Shown here: positions 15,683-22,611 of the stretch, piece by piece
Layout: each line of letters begins with the position of its first letter
Position numbering within the stretch: the stretch's first letter is position 1
Assembly: GCA_005888465.1 (NCBI GenBank)
Contig: VAYJ01000001.1
Location: forward strand, 1 to 23,071
From: Actinomycetota bacterium
GTDB taxonomy: Bacteria > Actinomycetota > UBA4738
Length of the DNA: 23,071 nucleotides
Direction of reading: 5' to 3'
Made by a program: the position numbers and the translations under genes
Notes under the pieces: generated by a model
Told to the model about the DNA's origin: nothing
Seen by the model: the letters and a program-made list of their open reading frames with translations, nothing else
Database searches by the model: none

Positions 15683-16636
15683 CTAGCCCAGACGCTCCCC
15701 CGGGACCGGGCGGTAGCCCCGAACGAACTCCACCCCGGACATCCGGCGCTTGCCTTCAAGCTGGACCTCCTCGAGCACCACGGGCCAATGTCCCGTGTCC
15801 ACCACGAGACCCGACTCGGACGCCAAGATGATCATGCCCGCCTGGCCCGATCCCCCCTCAGAGGCTTGTCCATACGAGGCGTCGGTGGCTCGGAACACCT
15901 TGAGGGCGCGACCCCGGTAGGTGGTTCGAGCCCCCGGCTCAGGTGTGAGCGCCTGAACCCGGGCGAGCACCATCGAGGCATTGCGGTTCCAGTCGATCAC
16001 CTCGTCGTCGGCGGTGAGCTTCGGAGCGTACGTGGCCCGCGCTCCGTCTTGCGCGCGCTCGACGATCGTGCCCGCCTCGAGCCCGTCGAGCGTCAGCACG
16101 AGGAGGCGCCCACCCAGGTCGGATAGACGCTGGCCGAGCGTCCCGGCCGTGTCGTTCGGCCAGAGCGGTTCCGCGACCTGAAGCAGGATCGGGCCGGTGT
16201 CCATGCCCTCGTCCATGCGAATGGTCGTGACTCCAGTGTCCTGCTCCAGGTCCAACTCGCCGAGGATGGCTCGTTGAACCGGAGCGGCCCCGCGGAGCTT
16301 CGGCAGCAGCGAGAAGTGCACGTTGACCGGCGCGACGCGCGGCACGTCGAGGACCGCCTGCGGCAGGATCTCGCCGTACGCCACGACCGCAAGGACATCC
16401 GGCTTCGCTTGGACGAGCGCATCGAACCCGGCGCCCGACCGAACGGTCTCGACCTCCAGCAGCGGCAGTTCGAGTCGACGCGCCGTGTCGGCGACCGGCG
16501 TGGGCGTGAGCCGCATTCCTCTTCCTGCGGGACGCGGAACACTCGTGAGCACGAGCCCGACTTCGTGCGATGAACCGGCCACCGCTTCCAACGACGGTAC
16601 CGACCAGGGTGCGTTCCCCAGGAACACGACCCGCAT
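15683..16636 (-). CDS. fmt: Methionyl-tRNA formyltransferase
   Basis: Formylates initiator Met-tRNA with 10-formyltetrahydrofolate. 317 aa, the normal length. N-terminal Rossmann/formyltransferase domain with VVFLGNAPWSVPSLEAV, RPAGRGMRLTPTPVADTA, AVVAYGEILPQAVLDVP, the catalytic Asn/His region VNVHFSLLPKLRGAAPVQ, and DTGVTTIRMDEGMDTGPIL. A C-terminal OB-like tRNA-binding domain starts near ALTPEPGARTTYRGRALK. Uninterrupted reading frame with ATG at 16636, 11 bp after def. A 195-bp piece (16328-16522) is repeated exactly inside priA. Confidence 0.96.
   Translation of the reverse strand: MRVVFLGNAPWSVPSLEAVAGSSHEVGLVLTSVPRPAGRGMRLTPTPVADTARRLELPLLEVETVRSGAGFDALVQAKPDVLAVVAYGEILPQAVLDVPRVAPVNVHFSLLPKLRGAAPVQRAILGELDLEQDTGVTTIRMDEGMDTGPILLQVAEPLWPNDTAGTLGQRLSDLGGRLLVLTLDGLEAGTIVERAQDGARATYAPKLTADDEVIDWNRNASMVLARVQALTPEPGARTTYRGRALKVFRATDASYGQASEGGSGQAGMIILASESGLVVDTGHWPVVLEEVQLEGKRRMSGVEFVRGYRPVPGERLG
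16328..16522. repeat. 195-bp direct repeat, copy A (inside fmt)
   Basis: Identical over 195 bp to 17391-17585, same orientation, offset 1063 bp. Here it is native coding sequence of fmt, running from the MRLTPTPV segment to the DVPRVAP segment. The flanks of the two copies differ at once on both sides (C versus T to the left; T versus C to the right). This is taken as the source copy because it reads as normal Fmt protein. Confidence 0.95.
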
Positions 16637-16647
16637 GTCGCGAGCCC

Positions 16648-17146
16648 TCAGCCGCGCGGCCCGGGCGCTTCCAGCTCGCGCTCCCGGATCGCTGCGAGCG
16701 CCTCTCGGCGAACCTCACCCGTCAGCCGGCTGATGAAGAGCATCCCGTTGAGATGATCGGTCTCGTGCTGGAAGATCCGCGCGACGTGCCCGGTCCCCAC
16801 CATCGAGATCGGCTCGCCGTGCAGGTCCTGGCCATCGATCCGGATGGACTCCGCCCGGTCGGTCGGGAAGTAGAGCTTCGGGATCGACAGGCACCCCTCT
16901 TCCTCGGTGATGGAGCCGGTCGCCTCCGACAGCACGGGGTTCGCCACACATGCGGGCCCCGAGCCTTCGCCCGCGTCGTAGACGAAGAACCGGAGCGCGA
17001 GCCCGATCTGCGGTGCCGCTCTCCAGCATGTCCTCGTAGAGGCGCTCGAGGAGCGCGTCGAACGTCTCCACGTCGCGGCTCTGCTCGCGAAGGACCGGAT
17101 CGCCCAGGAGGCGGATCGGCGTGACCGTGCCGCGCTGCTTCGCCAT
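16648..17146 (-). pseudogene. def: Peptide deformylase, motif 1 lost by a short internal deletion/frameshift
   Basis: Removes the formyl group from nascent proteins using a bound metal ion. N-terminal part from ATG 17146: TVTPIRLLGDPVLREQSRDV and LLERLYEDMLE. At about 17011-17019 the frame changes. It resumes as AAPQIGLALRFFVYDAGEG, then VANPVLSEATGSITEEEGCL (motif 2 EEGCLS with the metal Cys), and QHETDHLNGMLFI (motif 3 HExxDH). Motif 1, GxGxAAxQ, is reduced to AAPQ, and about 11-12 codons around it are gone; a 35-bp loss would restore frame and a length of about 177 aa. The junction carries GCGGCACCG, readable as either side. The gene is essential in most bacteria and sits normally between priA and fmt, which argues for a sequence error. 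Confidence 0.88.
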
Positions 17147-17157
17147 GCGTCGTTCCT

Positions 17158-18900
17158 CTACGAGATCTGCGGCTCCGCCTCCACCCGGTCGGCGATCCCC
17201 TCGACAACCAGGCGCAAGACGTCTCGCCGGAACTCGGCGAGCCGTTCGGGTCGAACGGCCGCCAAGCATACCGTGCGCTCAGCGAGGGTCGTCGCGAGCA
17301 CGGTCTCGGCGCCCGCGCCACAAAGTCGCTCCTCGAGCGGCGGCTGGCCCGCGATGCGGAAGACGGGATGCGTGGGGGCGAAACCCGCCTCGGCGCGACG
17401 CGCGGCACGTCGAGGACCGCCTGCGGCAGGATCTCGCCGTACGCCACGACCGCAAGGACATCCGGCTTCGCTTGGACGAGCGCATCGAACCCGGCGCCCG
17501 ACCGAACGGTCTCGACCTCCAGCAGCGGCAGTTCGAGTCGACGCGCCGTGTCGGCGACCGGCGTGGGCGTGAGCCGCATTCCTCTCCATCGCGGCGGTCC
17601 CGACCTCGATGCCCGACGGCGACACGCGCGCCGCCCACTCCGCCATCCGCTCCGTCCCGCCGGGCTCCAGGCCGAACGAGGTGTCGCCGCAGGTCGAGCA
17701 CCGGCCCTCGAGGCCGCATACGGCGCAACGAGCCTCGCCGCCCTCGGCGACGATCGGTCCCCCGCACGCAGAACAACGGGCCGCGGCGCCACACGTTCGG
17801 CAGATGCGGGCCACGCCGTACCCGCGACGCGACACGATGAGCGCGGCCGTGCGCGACGAGCGCAGCAACCGCGTCAATCGGGGCGAGCGGTCCTCGGCCT
17901 CGGGCGCCGTGGTCTCGACGAGGGGCGCGGCAGCTCGTTCGAGCGAACGCGGAGCGCGGGCGACCCGAACGTCGTCGCGCTCGGCGAGGACGGCCGTCTC
18001 GACCGACGGCGAGAGGGACGCGAGGACGCAAGCGGCCCCTTCCAGCCGGGCGCGGGCCACGGCCACCTCGCGGACGTGGTAGGTGGGCGAGCGCTCCTCT
18101 CGGTGGCCCGGATGCGCCTCGCGGCTGATCCAGATCAGGCCGAGGGCGTTGAGCGGGGCGAAGACTGCCGGGCGCGTTCCCACCACCACGTCGTGGCGGC
18201 CGGACTGGATGTCGAGCCATGTTCGGTAGCGCGTGCGTTCGTCCCCGCCCGCGAAGAACACCGCGCGATCCCCGAACGCGTCGAGCACCGCACGCGCCGT
18301 CGCGGGCAGCGGTTCCGCCTCAGGGACGAGCACAAGCCCCTGTCTGCCCGCCGCGGCGCAAGCGCCCACCGCTTCGACGCAGACGAGCGCCTCGTCGTCG
18401 GGCAACGGCCGCAGCCACGTGACGCTCCCCGCCTCGAGCAGCCGCTCAGGCTCGCCGTACCGCGCGAGCACACCTGATGACGGCGCCGGCTGAGGTCGGC
18501 CTCGCTCGGCGTGGCCGGCCCCCGCCTCGCCAGGCCTCCCCGCCGGCGCTCTCTCCTCGCCGGCTACGCGAGGTGGATACGAACGTTCGATGACGACGCT
18601 CAGCGGTGCGAGATATCGCTCCGAGACCCAGCGCAGGAGCTGCAGGCGGCGTTCGTCGAAGAACCGCACGTGAGAGCGAACCTTGCGGACCGGGAGCAGT
18701 CTGCCCGCAGGGATCTCACTCGCGGGGCCCAGGATCCATCCTGCCGTAGTGCGCCCGTGGAACGGAACCGAGACGAAGCTTCCGACGCCCGCGTCCGCGC
18801 CGTCGGGCAGCACATAGGTGAAGGGACGATCGAGCGTGAGCAGCGGGATCGAGACGCAGACGTCGACCGGACCGGCGAGGACCGAGCGCGCGGAGGCTTC
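17158..18900 (-). CDS. priA: Primosomal protein PriA-like (actinobacterial type), C-terminal region partly replaced by fmt sequence
   Basis: PriA acts in replication restart. The N-terminal part (IPLLTLDRPFTYVLPDG, VSVPFHGRTTAGWILGP) is the 3' DNA-end-binding domain. A degenerate helicase region follows: no Walker A, and SREAH where PriA helicases have DEEH, while VVVGTRPAVFAPL and LASLSPSVETAVL remain. The zinc region has four CxxC pairs (CRTCG, CSACGG, CAVCG, CSTCG). After EVGTAAMER the protein runs into 65 codons of fmt DNA read out of fmt frame (17391-17585), then returns at AEAGFAPTHPVFRIAG and ends VEAEPQIS. The normal segment between the zinc region and the C-terminus is absent. Start unresolved: from the metK stop to the first conserved residues there is no in-frame ATG, GTG or TTG, so 18900 is only an upper limit. 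The C-terminal damage may be an assembly error. Confidence 0.82.
   Translation of the reverse strand, partial: EASARSVLAGPVDVCVSIPLLTLDRPFTYVLPDGADAGVGSFVSVPFHGRTTAGWILGPASEIPAGRLLPVRKVRSHVRFFDERRLQLLRWVSERYLAPLSVVIERSYPPRVAGEERAPAGRPGEAGAGHAERGRPQPAPSSGVLARYGEPERLLEAGSVTWLRPLPDDEALVCVEAVGACAAAGRQGLVLVPEAEPLPATARAVLDAFGDRAVFFAGGDERTRYRTWLDIQSGRHDVVVGTRPAVFAPLNALGLIWISREAHPGHREERSPTYHVREVAVARARLEGAACVLASLSPSVETAVLAERDDVRVARAPRSLERAAAPLVETTAPEAEDRSPRLTRLLRSSRTAALIVSRRGYGVARICRTCGAAARCSACGGPIVAEGGEARCAVCGLEGRCSTCGDTSFGLEPGGTERMAEWAARVSPSGIEVGTAAMERNAAHAHAGRRHGASTRTAAAGGRDRSVGRRVRCARPSEAGCPCGRGVRRDPAAGGPRRAARRAEAGFAPTHPVFRIAGQPPLEERLCGAGAETVLATTLAERTVCLAAVRPERLAEFRRDVLRLVVEGIADRVEAEPQIS
17391..17585. 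repeat. 195-bp direct repeat, copy B (inside priA)
   Basis: Exact copy of 16328-16522 in the same orientation. It replaces native priA sequence. Its length is a multiple of three, so the priA frame survives, but it is read in a different frame from fmt and gives an Arg/Ala/Gly-rich stretch with no family resemblance. Short shared sequence sits at both edges (AGAGG at the upstream side, about GTCGCGCCG at the downstream side). Confidence 0.95.
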
Positions 18901-18901
18901 G

Positions 18902-20086
18902 CTAGTCGAAGGCGCGGCGGAGGTCGTCGGCGCGATCGGTCTCCTCCCAGGAGAAACCCTTGCGCCCGAAATGCCCGTAGGCGGCGGTCTCCCGGTAGAT
19001 CGGGCGCCGCAGGTCGAGGTCACGGATGATCGCCGCCGGCCGGAAGTCGAACAGCTCGCGGATGACCTCGCCGAGCCGGTCCGGGTCGACCCGATGCGTG
19101 CCGAAGGTCTCCACCGAGAGCGACACCGGGTGCGCCGTCCCGATCGCGTAGGCCACCTGCAGCTGTACGCGGTCGGCGAGGCCGGCGGCCACGACGTTCT
19201 TCGCCACGTAGCGACCCATGTAGGCGGCCGAGCGGTCGACCTTCGTCGGGTCCTTGCCGGAGAAGCAGCCGCCGCCGTGCGGGGCCATCGACCCGTAGGA
19301 GTCGACCATGATCTTGCGGCCGGTGAGGCCCGTGTCGGCCTTCGGGCCGCCGATCTCGAACCGACCCGTTGGGTTCACGAGGACCCGCTTGCCGTCGTGG
19401 TCGAGCCCGACCTCCGCCAGCACTGGGTCGATGACGTGCTCGCGCACGTCCGGCGCGAGGAGCGAGGCGATGTCCACGTCTTCGCCGTGCTGTGCCGAGA
19501 TCACGACCGTGTCGATGCGAACGGGCTTGCCGTGCTCGTACTCGATCGTCACCTGGCTCTTGCCGTCCGGACGGAGGTACGGCAGGACGCCCGCGCGTCG
19601 AACGTCGGCCAGGCGACGGGCGAGCCGGTGCGCCACCGCGATCGGCATCGGCATGAGCTCTTCGGTGTCGGTGCAGGCGTAGCCGATCATCATGCCCTGA
19701 TCGCCCGCGCCCAGCTCGTCGAGCGGATCGATGGCCCCGTCGCGTGCCTCGAGCGCCTTGTCGACGCCCATCGCGATGTCGGGCGACTGCTCCTGGATGG
19801 CGACGACGACGCCGCAGGTCGCGCCGTCGATGCCGGACTTCGCGTCGGTGTAGCCGATGCCCGTCACGGTCTCGCGCACGACGCGCGGCACGTCGACGTA
19901 GATCTTCGTGCTGATCTCGCCGGCGACGAGGACGAGGCCGGTGGTGAGGAGCGTCTCGCAGGCGACGCGGCCGTCGGGGTCATCGGTGAGGATGGAGTCC
20001 AGGACCGCGTCGGAGATCTGGTCGGCGAGCTTGTCGGGATGGCCCTCGGTCACCGACTCCGAGGTGAAGAGGTATCGCCCGCCCAT
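18902..20086 (-). CDS. metK: S-adenosylmethionine synthetase
   Basis: Makes S-adenosylmethionine from methionine and ATP; a tetramer in this family. 394 aa from ATG 20086 (MGGRYLFTSESVTEGHPDK), 11 bp after coaBC. Motifs: GHPDKLADQISDAVLD, IGYTDAKSGIDGATC, GAGDQGMMIGYACTDTEEL, and the P-loop-like HGGGCFSGKDPTKVDRSAAY, where Cys replaces the usual Ala. C-terminus GHFGRKGFSWEETDRADDL is normal. The reading frame stays open upstream into coaBC, but this start matches the family. Its product is the methyl donor for the downstream RNA methyltransferase. Confidence 0.97.
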   Translation of the reverse strand: MGGRYLFTSESVTEGHPDKLADQISDAVLDSILTDDPDGRVACETLLTTGLVLVAGEISTKIYVDVPRVVRETVTGIGYTDAKSGIDGATCGVVVAIQEQSPDIAMGVDKALEARDGAIDPLDELGAGDQGMMIGYACTDTEELMPMPIAVAHRLARRLADVRRAGVLPYLRPDGKSQVTIEYEHGKPVRIDTVVISAQHGEDVDIASLLAPDVREHVIDPVLAEVGLDHDGKRVLVNPTGRFEIGGPKADTGLTGRKIMVDSYGSMAPHGGGCFSGKDPTKVDRSAAYMGRYVAKNVVAAGLADRVQLQVAYAIGTAHPVSLSVETFGTHRVDPDRLGEVIRELFDFRPAAIIRDLDLRRPIYRETAAYGHFGRKGFSWEETDRADDLRRAFD

Positions 20087-20097
20087 ATGCGCGCGGA

Positions 20098-21297
20098 TTA
20101 TACCGACCTGATCAGCGAAGCAACCCGGTCGCAGATCGCGGCCGCGAGCTCGACCTTCGTCCATGCGCGGGGCGCCATGTCCTCGCCCCGGCGGCCGAGG
20201 ATCGCCGCGACGTCGGTGTCGGCGCCGAACCCGGTCCCCGGGCGCCCGACCTCGTTCACGACGATGAGATCCAGGTTTTTCTCGGCGAGCTTGCGCCGTC
20301 CCTCGGGGAGGAGCTCGACGGTCTCCGCCGCGAACCCCACCAGGACCTGGTGCTCCTTTCGCTTGCCCAGTGTGGACAGCACGTCCACCGTTGGCTCGAG
20401 CGTGAGATCGGGGGGCCCGGCATCCTTCTTGAACTTGCCCTCGACCGGCCGGGCGGGCCGGAAGTCGGCGACCGCGGCCGCCATGATCACCGCATGGCAC
20501 TCGGGGAACCGATCGAACACCTCTCGGGCCATCTCCTCGGCGGTCTCCACGCGCACGACCTGGACGCCGGCCGGATCGGGCAGGGCGACCGGGCCGGTGA
20601 TCAGCGTGACGTCGGCCCCGCGCCGCGCTGCCTCCGCGGCCGCCGCGAACCCCATCTTCCCGCTCGAGCGGTTGCCCAAGTAGCGGACCGCGTCGATCGG
20701 CTCGTGCGTCGGCCCCGCCGTCACGACGACCCGCACACCCGAGAGGTCTTCGCCCGCCGCGAGCCGCGACCGGACCGCCTCGAAGATGACCTCGGGCTCC
20801 GCCATGCGCCCGATGCCCGCGTCGCCCGCCGCGAGCGGTCCCTCGTCTGGACCCACGATCACCGCGCCGCGTCCGCGCAGGACCTCCTTGTTCGCGAGGG
20901 TCGCCGGGTGGTTCCACATCCCGGTGTGCATGGCCGGGGCGAGCACCAAGGGACAGGTCGCCTCGAGGAGCGTCGAGGACAGCAGATCATCGGCGAGCCC
21001 GAGTGCCAGGCGGGCGAGCATGTTGGCGGTCGCGGGCGCGACGACGGCGAGCTCCGCCCGGCGCGCGAGCCGCACATGCAGCACCGCGTCGGGCTGCTCG
21101 AAGACATCGGCGTGCACCGGTTTGCCCGAGAGGGCCGCGAACGTCGGCGGTCCAACGAAGCGGGTCGCGGCCGGCGTCATCACGACCTGGACGTCGACGC
21201 CGGCTTCGACCAGCAGGCGAAGGAGCGAGGCGGACTTGTACGCCGCGATGCCGCCCGAGACCCCGAGGAGGATGCGGCGCCCCGTGAGCGAGGTCAC
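20098..21297 (-). CDS. coaBC: Bifunctional phosphopantothenoylcysteine decarboxylase/synthetase
   Basis: Two coenzyme A steps: CTP-dependent ligation of cysteine to phosphopantothenate (CoaB) and FMN-dependent decarboxylation (CoaC). 399 aa. CoaC half: ILLGVSGGIAAYKSASLLRL, AVVAPATANMLARLALGLAD, and PAMHTGMWNHPAT, with PAMH where many species have PAMN. CoaB half from about residue 185: VVVTAGPTHEPIDAVRYLGN with RSSGKMG, IMAAAVADFRPA, EGKFKKD and LVGFAAET. GTG start at 21297, 8 bp after rpoZ. The FMN cofactor links it functionally, though not in position, to the rib operon. Intact. Confidence 0.96.
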   Translation of the reverse strand: MTSLTGRRILLGVSGGIAAYKSASLLRLLVEAGVDVQVVMTPAATRFVGPPTFAALSGKPVHADVFEQPDAVLHVRLARRAELAVVAPATANMLARLALGLADDLLSSTLLEATCPLVLAPAMHTGMWNHPATLANKEVLRGRGAVIVGPDEGPLAAGDAGIGRMAEPEVIFEAVRSRLAAGEDLSGVRVVVTAGPTHEPIDAVRYLGNRSSGKMGFAAAAEAARRGADVTLITGPVALPDPAGVQVVRVETAEEMAREVFDRFPECHAVIMAAAVADFRPARPVEGKFKKDAGPPDLTLEPTVDVLSTLGKRKEHQVLVGFAAETVELLPEGRRKLAEKNLDLIVVNEVGRPGTGFGADTDVAAILGRRGEDMAPRAWTKVELAAAICDRVASLIRSV

Positions 21298-21305
21298 GGC
21301 TCGGC

Positions 21306-21551
21306 CTAGTCGGCGGGCGCCTCGAGCCGCTCGAAGACGACCTTGCCTTCGGCGATCTCCTGCAGGGCGATCGCGAGCGGCTTGGAGCGCAGGTCGCCCG
21401 TCTCCGCGAGCGGCGGGACGAACTCCCCGCGGCCCTCGCCGAGCTGGCTGTAGTACGAGTTGATCTCCCGGGCTCGCTTCGCCGCGAGGATCACGAGCGT
21501 GTAGCGCGAGTCCACCTGCGCCTGGAGGTCGTCGATCTTTGGCTCGATCAT
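21306..21551 (-). CDS. rpoZ: RNA polymerase omega subunit
   Basis: Small RNAP subunit that helps fold and assemble beta-prime. 81 aa from ATG 21551: MIEPKIDDLQAQVDSRYTLV, then ILAAKRAREINSYYSQLGEG (the omega signature) and PLAIALQEIAEGKVVFE. The start overlaps the gmk TGA (ATGA). GGGAG lies 11 nt upstream. The location between gmk and coaBC is classical for actinobacteria. Confidence 0.95.
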   Translation of the reverse strand: MIEPKIDDLQAQVDSRYTLVILAAKRAREINSYYSQLGEGRGEFVPPLAETGDLRSKPLAIALQEIAEGKVVFERLEAPAD

Positions 21552-22159
21552 GCGGAGGGGTCTCCCTTCAGAGGGATGGGCCATTGCTGCGAATCCTTCT
21601 CGATTATAGCTGCGATCTCCCCCGCGGCCCGGTTGACGTCGTCGTTCACGACCACGTGGTCGAACCATTCCGCTTGGCGCATCTCGTCCGCGGCCGAGGC
21701 GAGCCGCCGCGAGAACTCCCCCGCGTCCTCGGTGTGCCGAGCACGCAGGCGCCTCGCGAGCTCCTCCAGGGAGGGCGGCCGAAGGAACACGAGGATCGCG
21801 TCCGCCCGCCGCGCCCGGACGGTCGCCGCCCCTTGGACGTCGACCTCCACGAGCGCGTCCGACCCCTCGGCCAGGGCCTCGTCGAGGGGCGCGCGGAGGG
21901 TCCCGTACCAGTGCCCGAAGACCTCGGCCCACTCGAGGAACGCACCCTCGGCCATCAGCCGGTCGAACTCGGCCTCGGTGACGAAGCGGTAGTCCCGGCC
22001 ATCCACCTCGCCGGGGCGCGGCTCCCGGGTCGTGCAAGACACCGAGAACGTCAGGTTCGGCCGGAGCGCGAGAAGCGGTCGGATGATCGTGGACTTGCCG
22101 GCGCCCGACGGGCCGGAGAGGACGAACAGGCGCCCTCGACGCGCCTCGCCGGTTGGCAG
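21548..22159 (-). CDS. gmk: Guanylate kinase, probable CUG start
   Basis: Phosphorylates GMP to GDP with ATP. P-loop GRLFVLSGPSGAGKST, GMP-binding SCTTREPRPGEVDGRDY, and VEVDVQGAATVR, LVFLRPPSLEELARRL. The downstream ATG or GTG codons lie after the P-loop and cannot be starts. Between the in-frame mihF stop (22163-22165) and the P-loop there is no ATG, GTG or TTG. CTG at 22159 (giving MPTGEARRGRLFVL) has AGAGG 6 nt upstream and yields 203 aa, a normal length, so a CUG start is the best reading. A second CTG lies just before LFVL. TGA overlaps the rpoZ ATG. Confidence 0.93.
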   Translation of the reverse strand: MPTGEARRGRLFVLSGPSGAGKSTIIRPLLALRPNLTFSVSCTTREPRPGEVDGRDYRFVTEAEFDRLMAEGAFLEWAEVFGHWYGTLRAPLDEALAEGSDALVEVDVQGAATVRARRADAILVFLRPPSLEELARRLRARHTEDAGEFSRRLASAADEMRQAEWFDHVVVNDDVNRAAGEIAAIIEKDSQQWPIPLKGDPSA

Positions 22160-22162
22160 CGG

Positions 22163-22477
22163 CTACCTCTTGGTGAACTCCGTGAGGAGCGCGTCCTTCT
22201 GCTTCGCGCCGAGGCCGCGAACGCGACGGCTGGCGGAGATGTCGAGGCGCTCCATGATCTTGCGCGCCCGGACCTTCCCCACGCCCGGGAGCGACTCGAG
22301 CACCGACGAGACCTTCATCTTCCCCACGATGTCGTCGCCCTGCTTGGCGAGGACGTCGCGGAGCGTCATCTTCTCCGACTTCAGGTGGCCCTTGAGCTCC
22401 GCCCGCGCCTTGCGGGCTTCGGCCGCCTTGGCCAGCGCCTGCTTGCGCTGTTCGTCCGTGAGGATCGGTAGCGGCAT
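22163..22477 (-). CDS. mihF: Actinobacterial integration host factor (mIHF)
   Basis: Nucleoid-associated DNA-bending protein specific to actinobacteria. 104 aa from ATG 22477, chosen because AAGGAGG lies 5 nt upstream and the product begins MPLPILTDEQRKQALAKAAE. A longer in-frame reading upstream covers the promoter and is rejected. The helical N-terminal arm is followed by an H2TH-like region VLESLPGVGKVRARKIMERL, then SASRRVRGLGAKQKDALLTE. First gene of the gmk-rpoZ-coaBC operon, 3 bp before the likely gmk start. Confidence 0.96.
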   Translation of the reverse strand: MPLPILTDEQRKQALAKAAEARKARAELKGHLKSEKMTLRDVLAKQGDDIVGKMKVSSVLESLPGVGKVRARKIMERLDISASRRVRGLGAKQKDALLTEFTKR

Positions 22478-22523
22478 GCTGCCTCCTTCGAGCTCAGGTC
22501 CATCCGGCCGTGATGCGGGCGGG

Positions 22524-22553
22524 ATTATAAGCACGCCTCCTCGGCGGCAGCAA
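22524..22553 (-). promoter_or_regulatory. Promoter of the mihF-gmk-rpoZ operon
   Basis: Minus strand -10 TATAAT (22524-22529), a perfect consensus in a GC-rich gap, with -35 TTGCTG (22548-22553) at 18 bp. The start site would fall about 40 nt upstream of the mihF ATG. It separates mihF from pyrE, whose stop is at 22612. The rest of this 134-bp gap shows only the mihF Shine-Dalgarno; no terminator was seen for pyrE. Confidence 0.7.
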
Positions 22554-22611
22554 TCCGACGCCGCGCCCGTGACCAGCGCATTCCGGTGTGTCGTGAACCT
22601 CAACGTGAAGG

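Noticed and set aside
17391..17585. Repeat as an insertion sequence or mobile element
   Set aside because: No terminal inverted repeats, target duplication or transposase; the sequence is plainly part of fmt.
21603..21608. TATAAT inside the 3' end of gmk, possible rpoZ promoter
   Set aside because: The hexamer is explained by Ile-Ile codons (ATA ATC), and no -35-like element lies 16-18 bp upstream. A weak internal promoter cannot be excluded.
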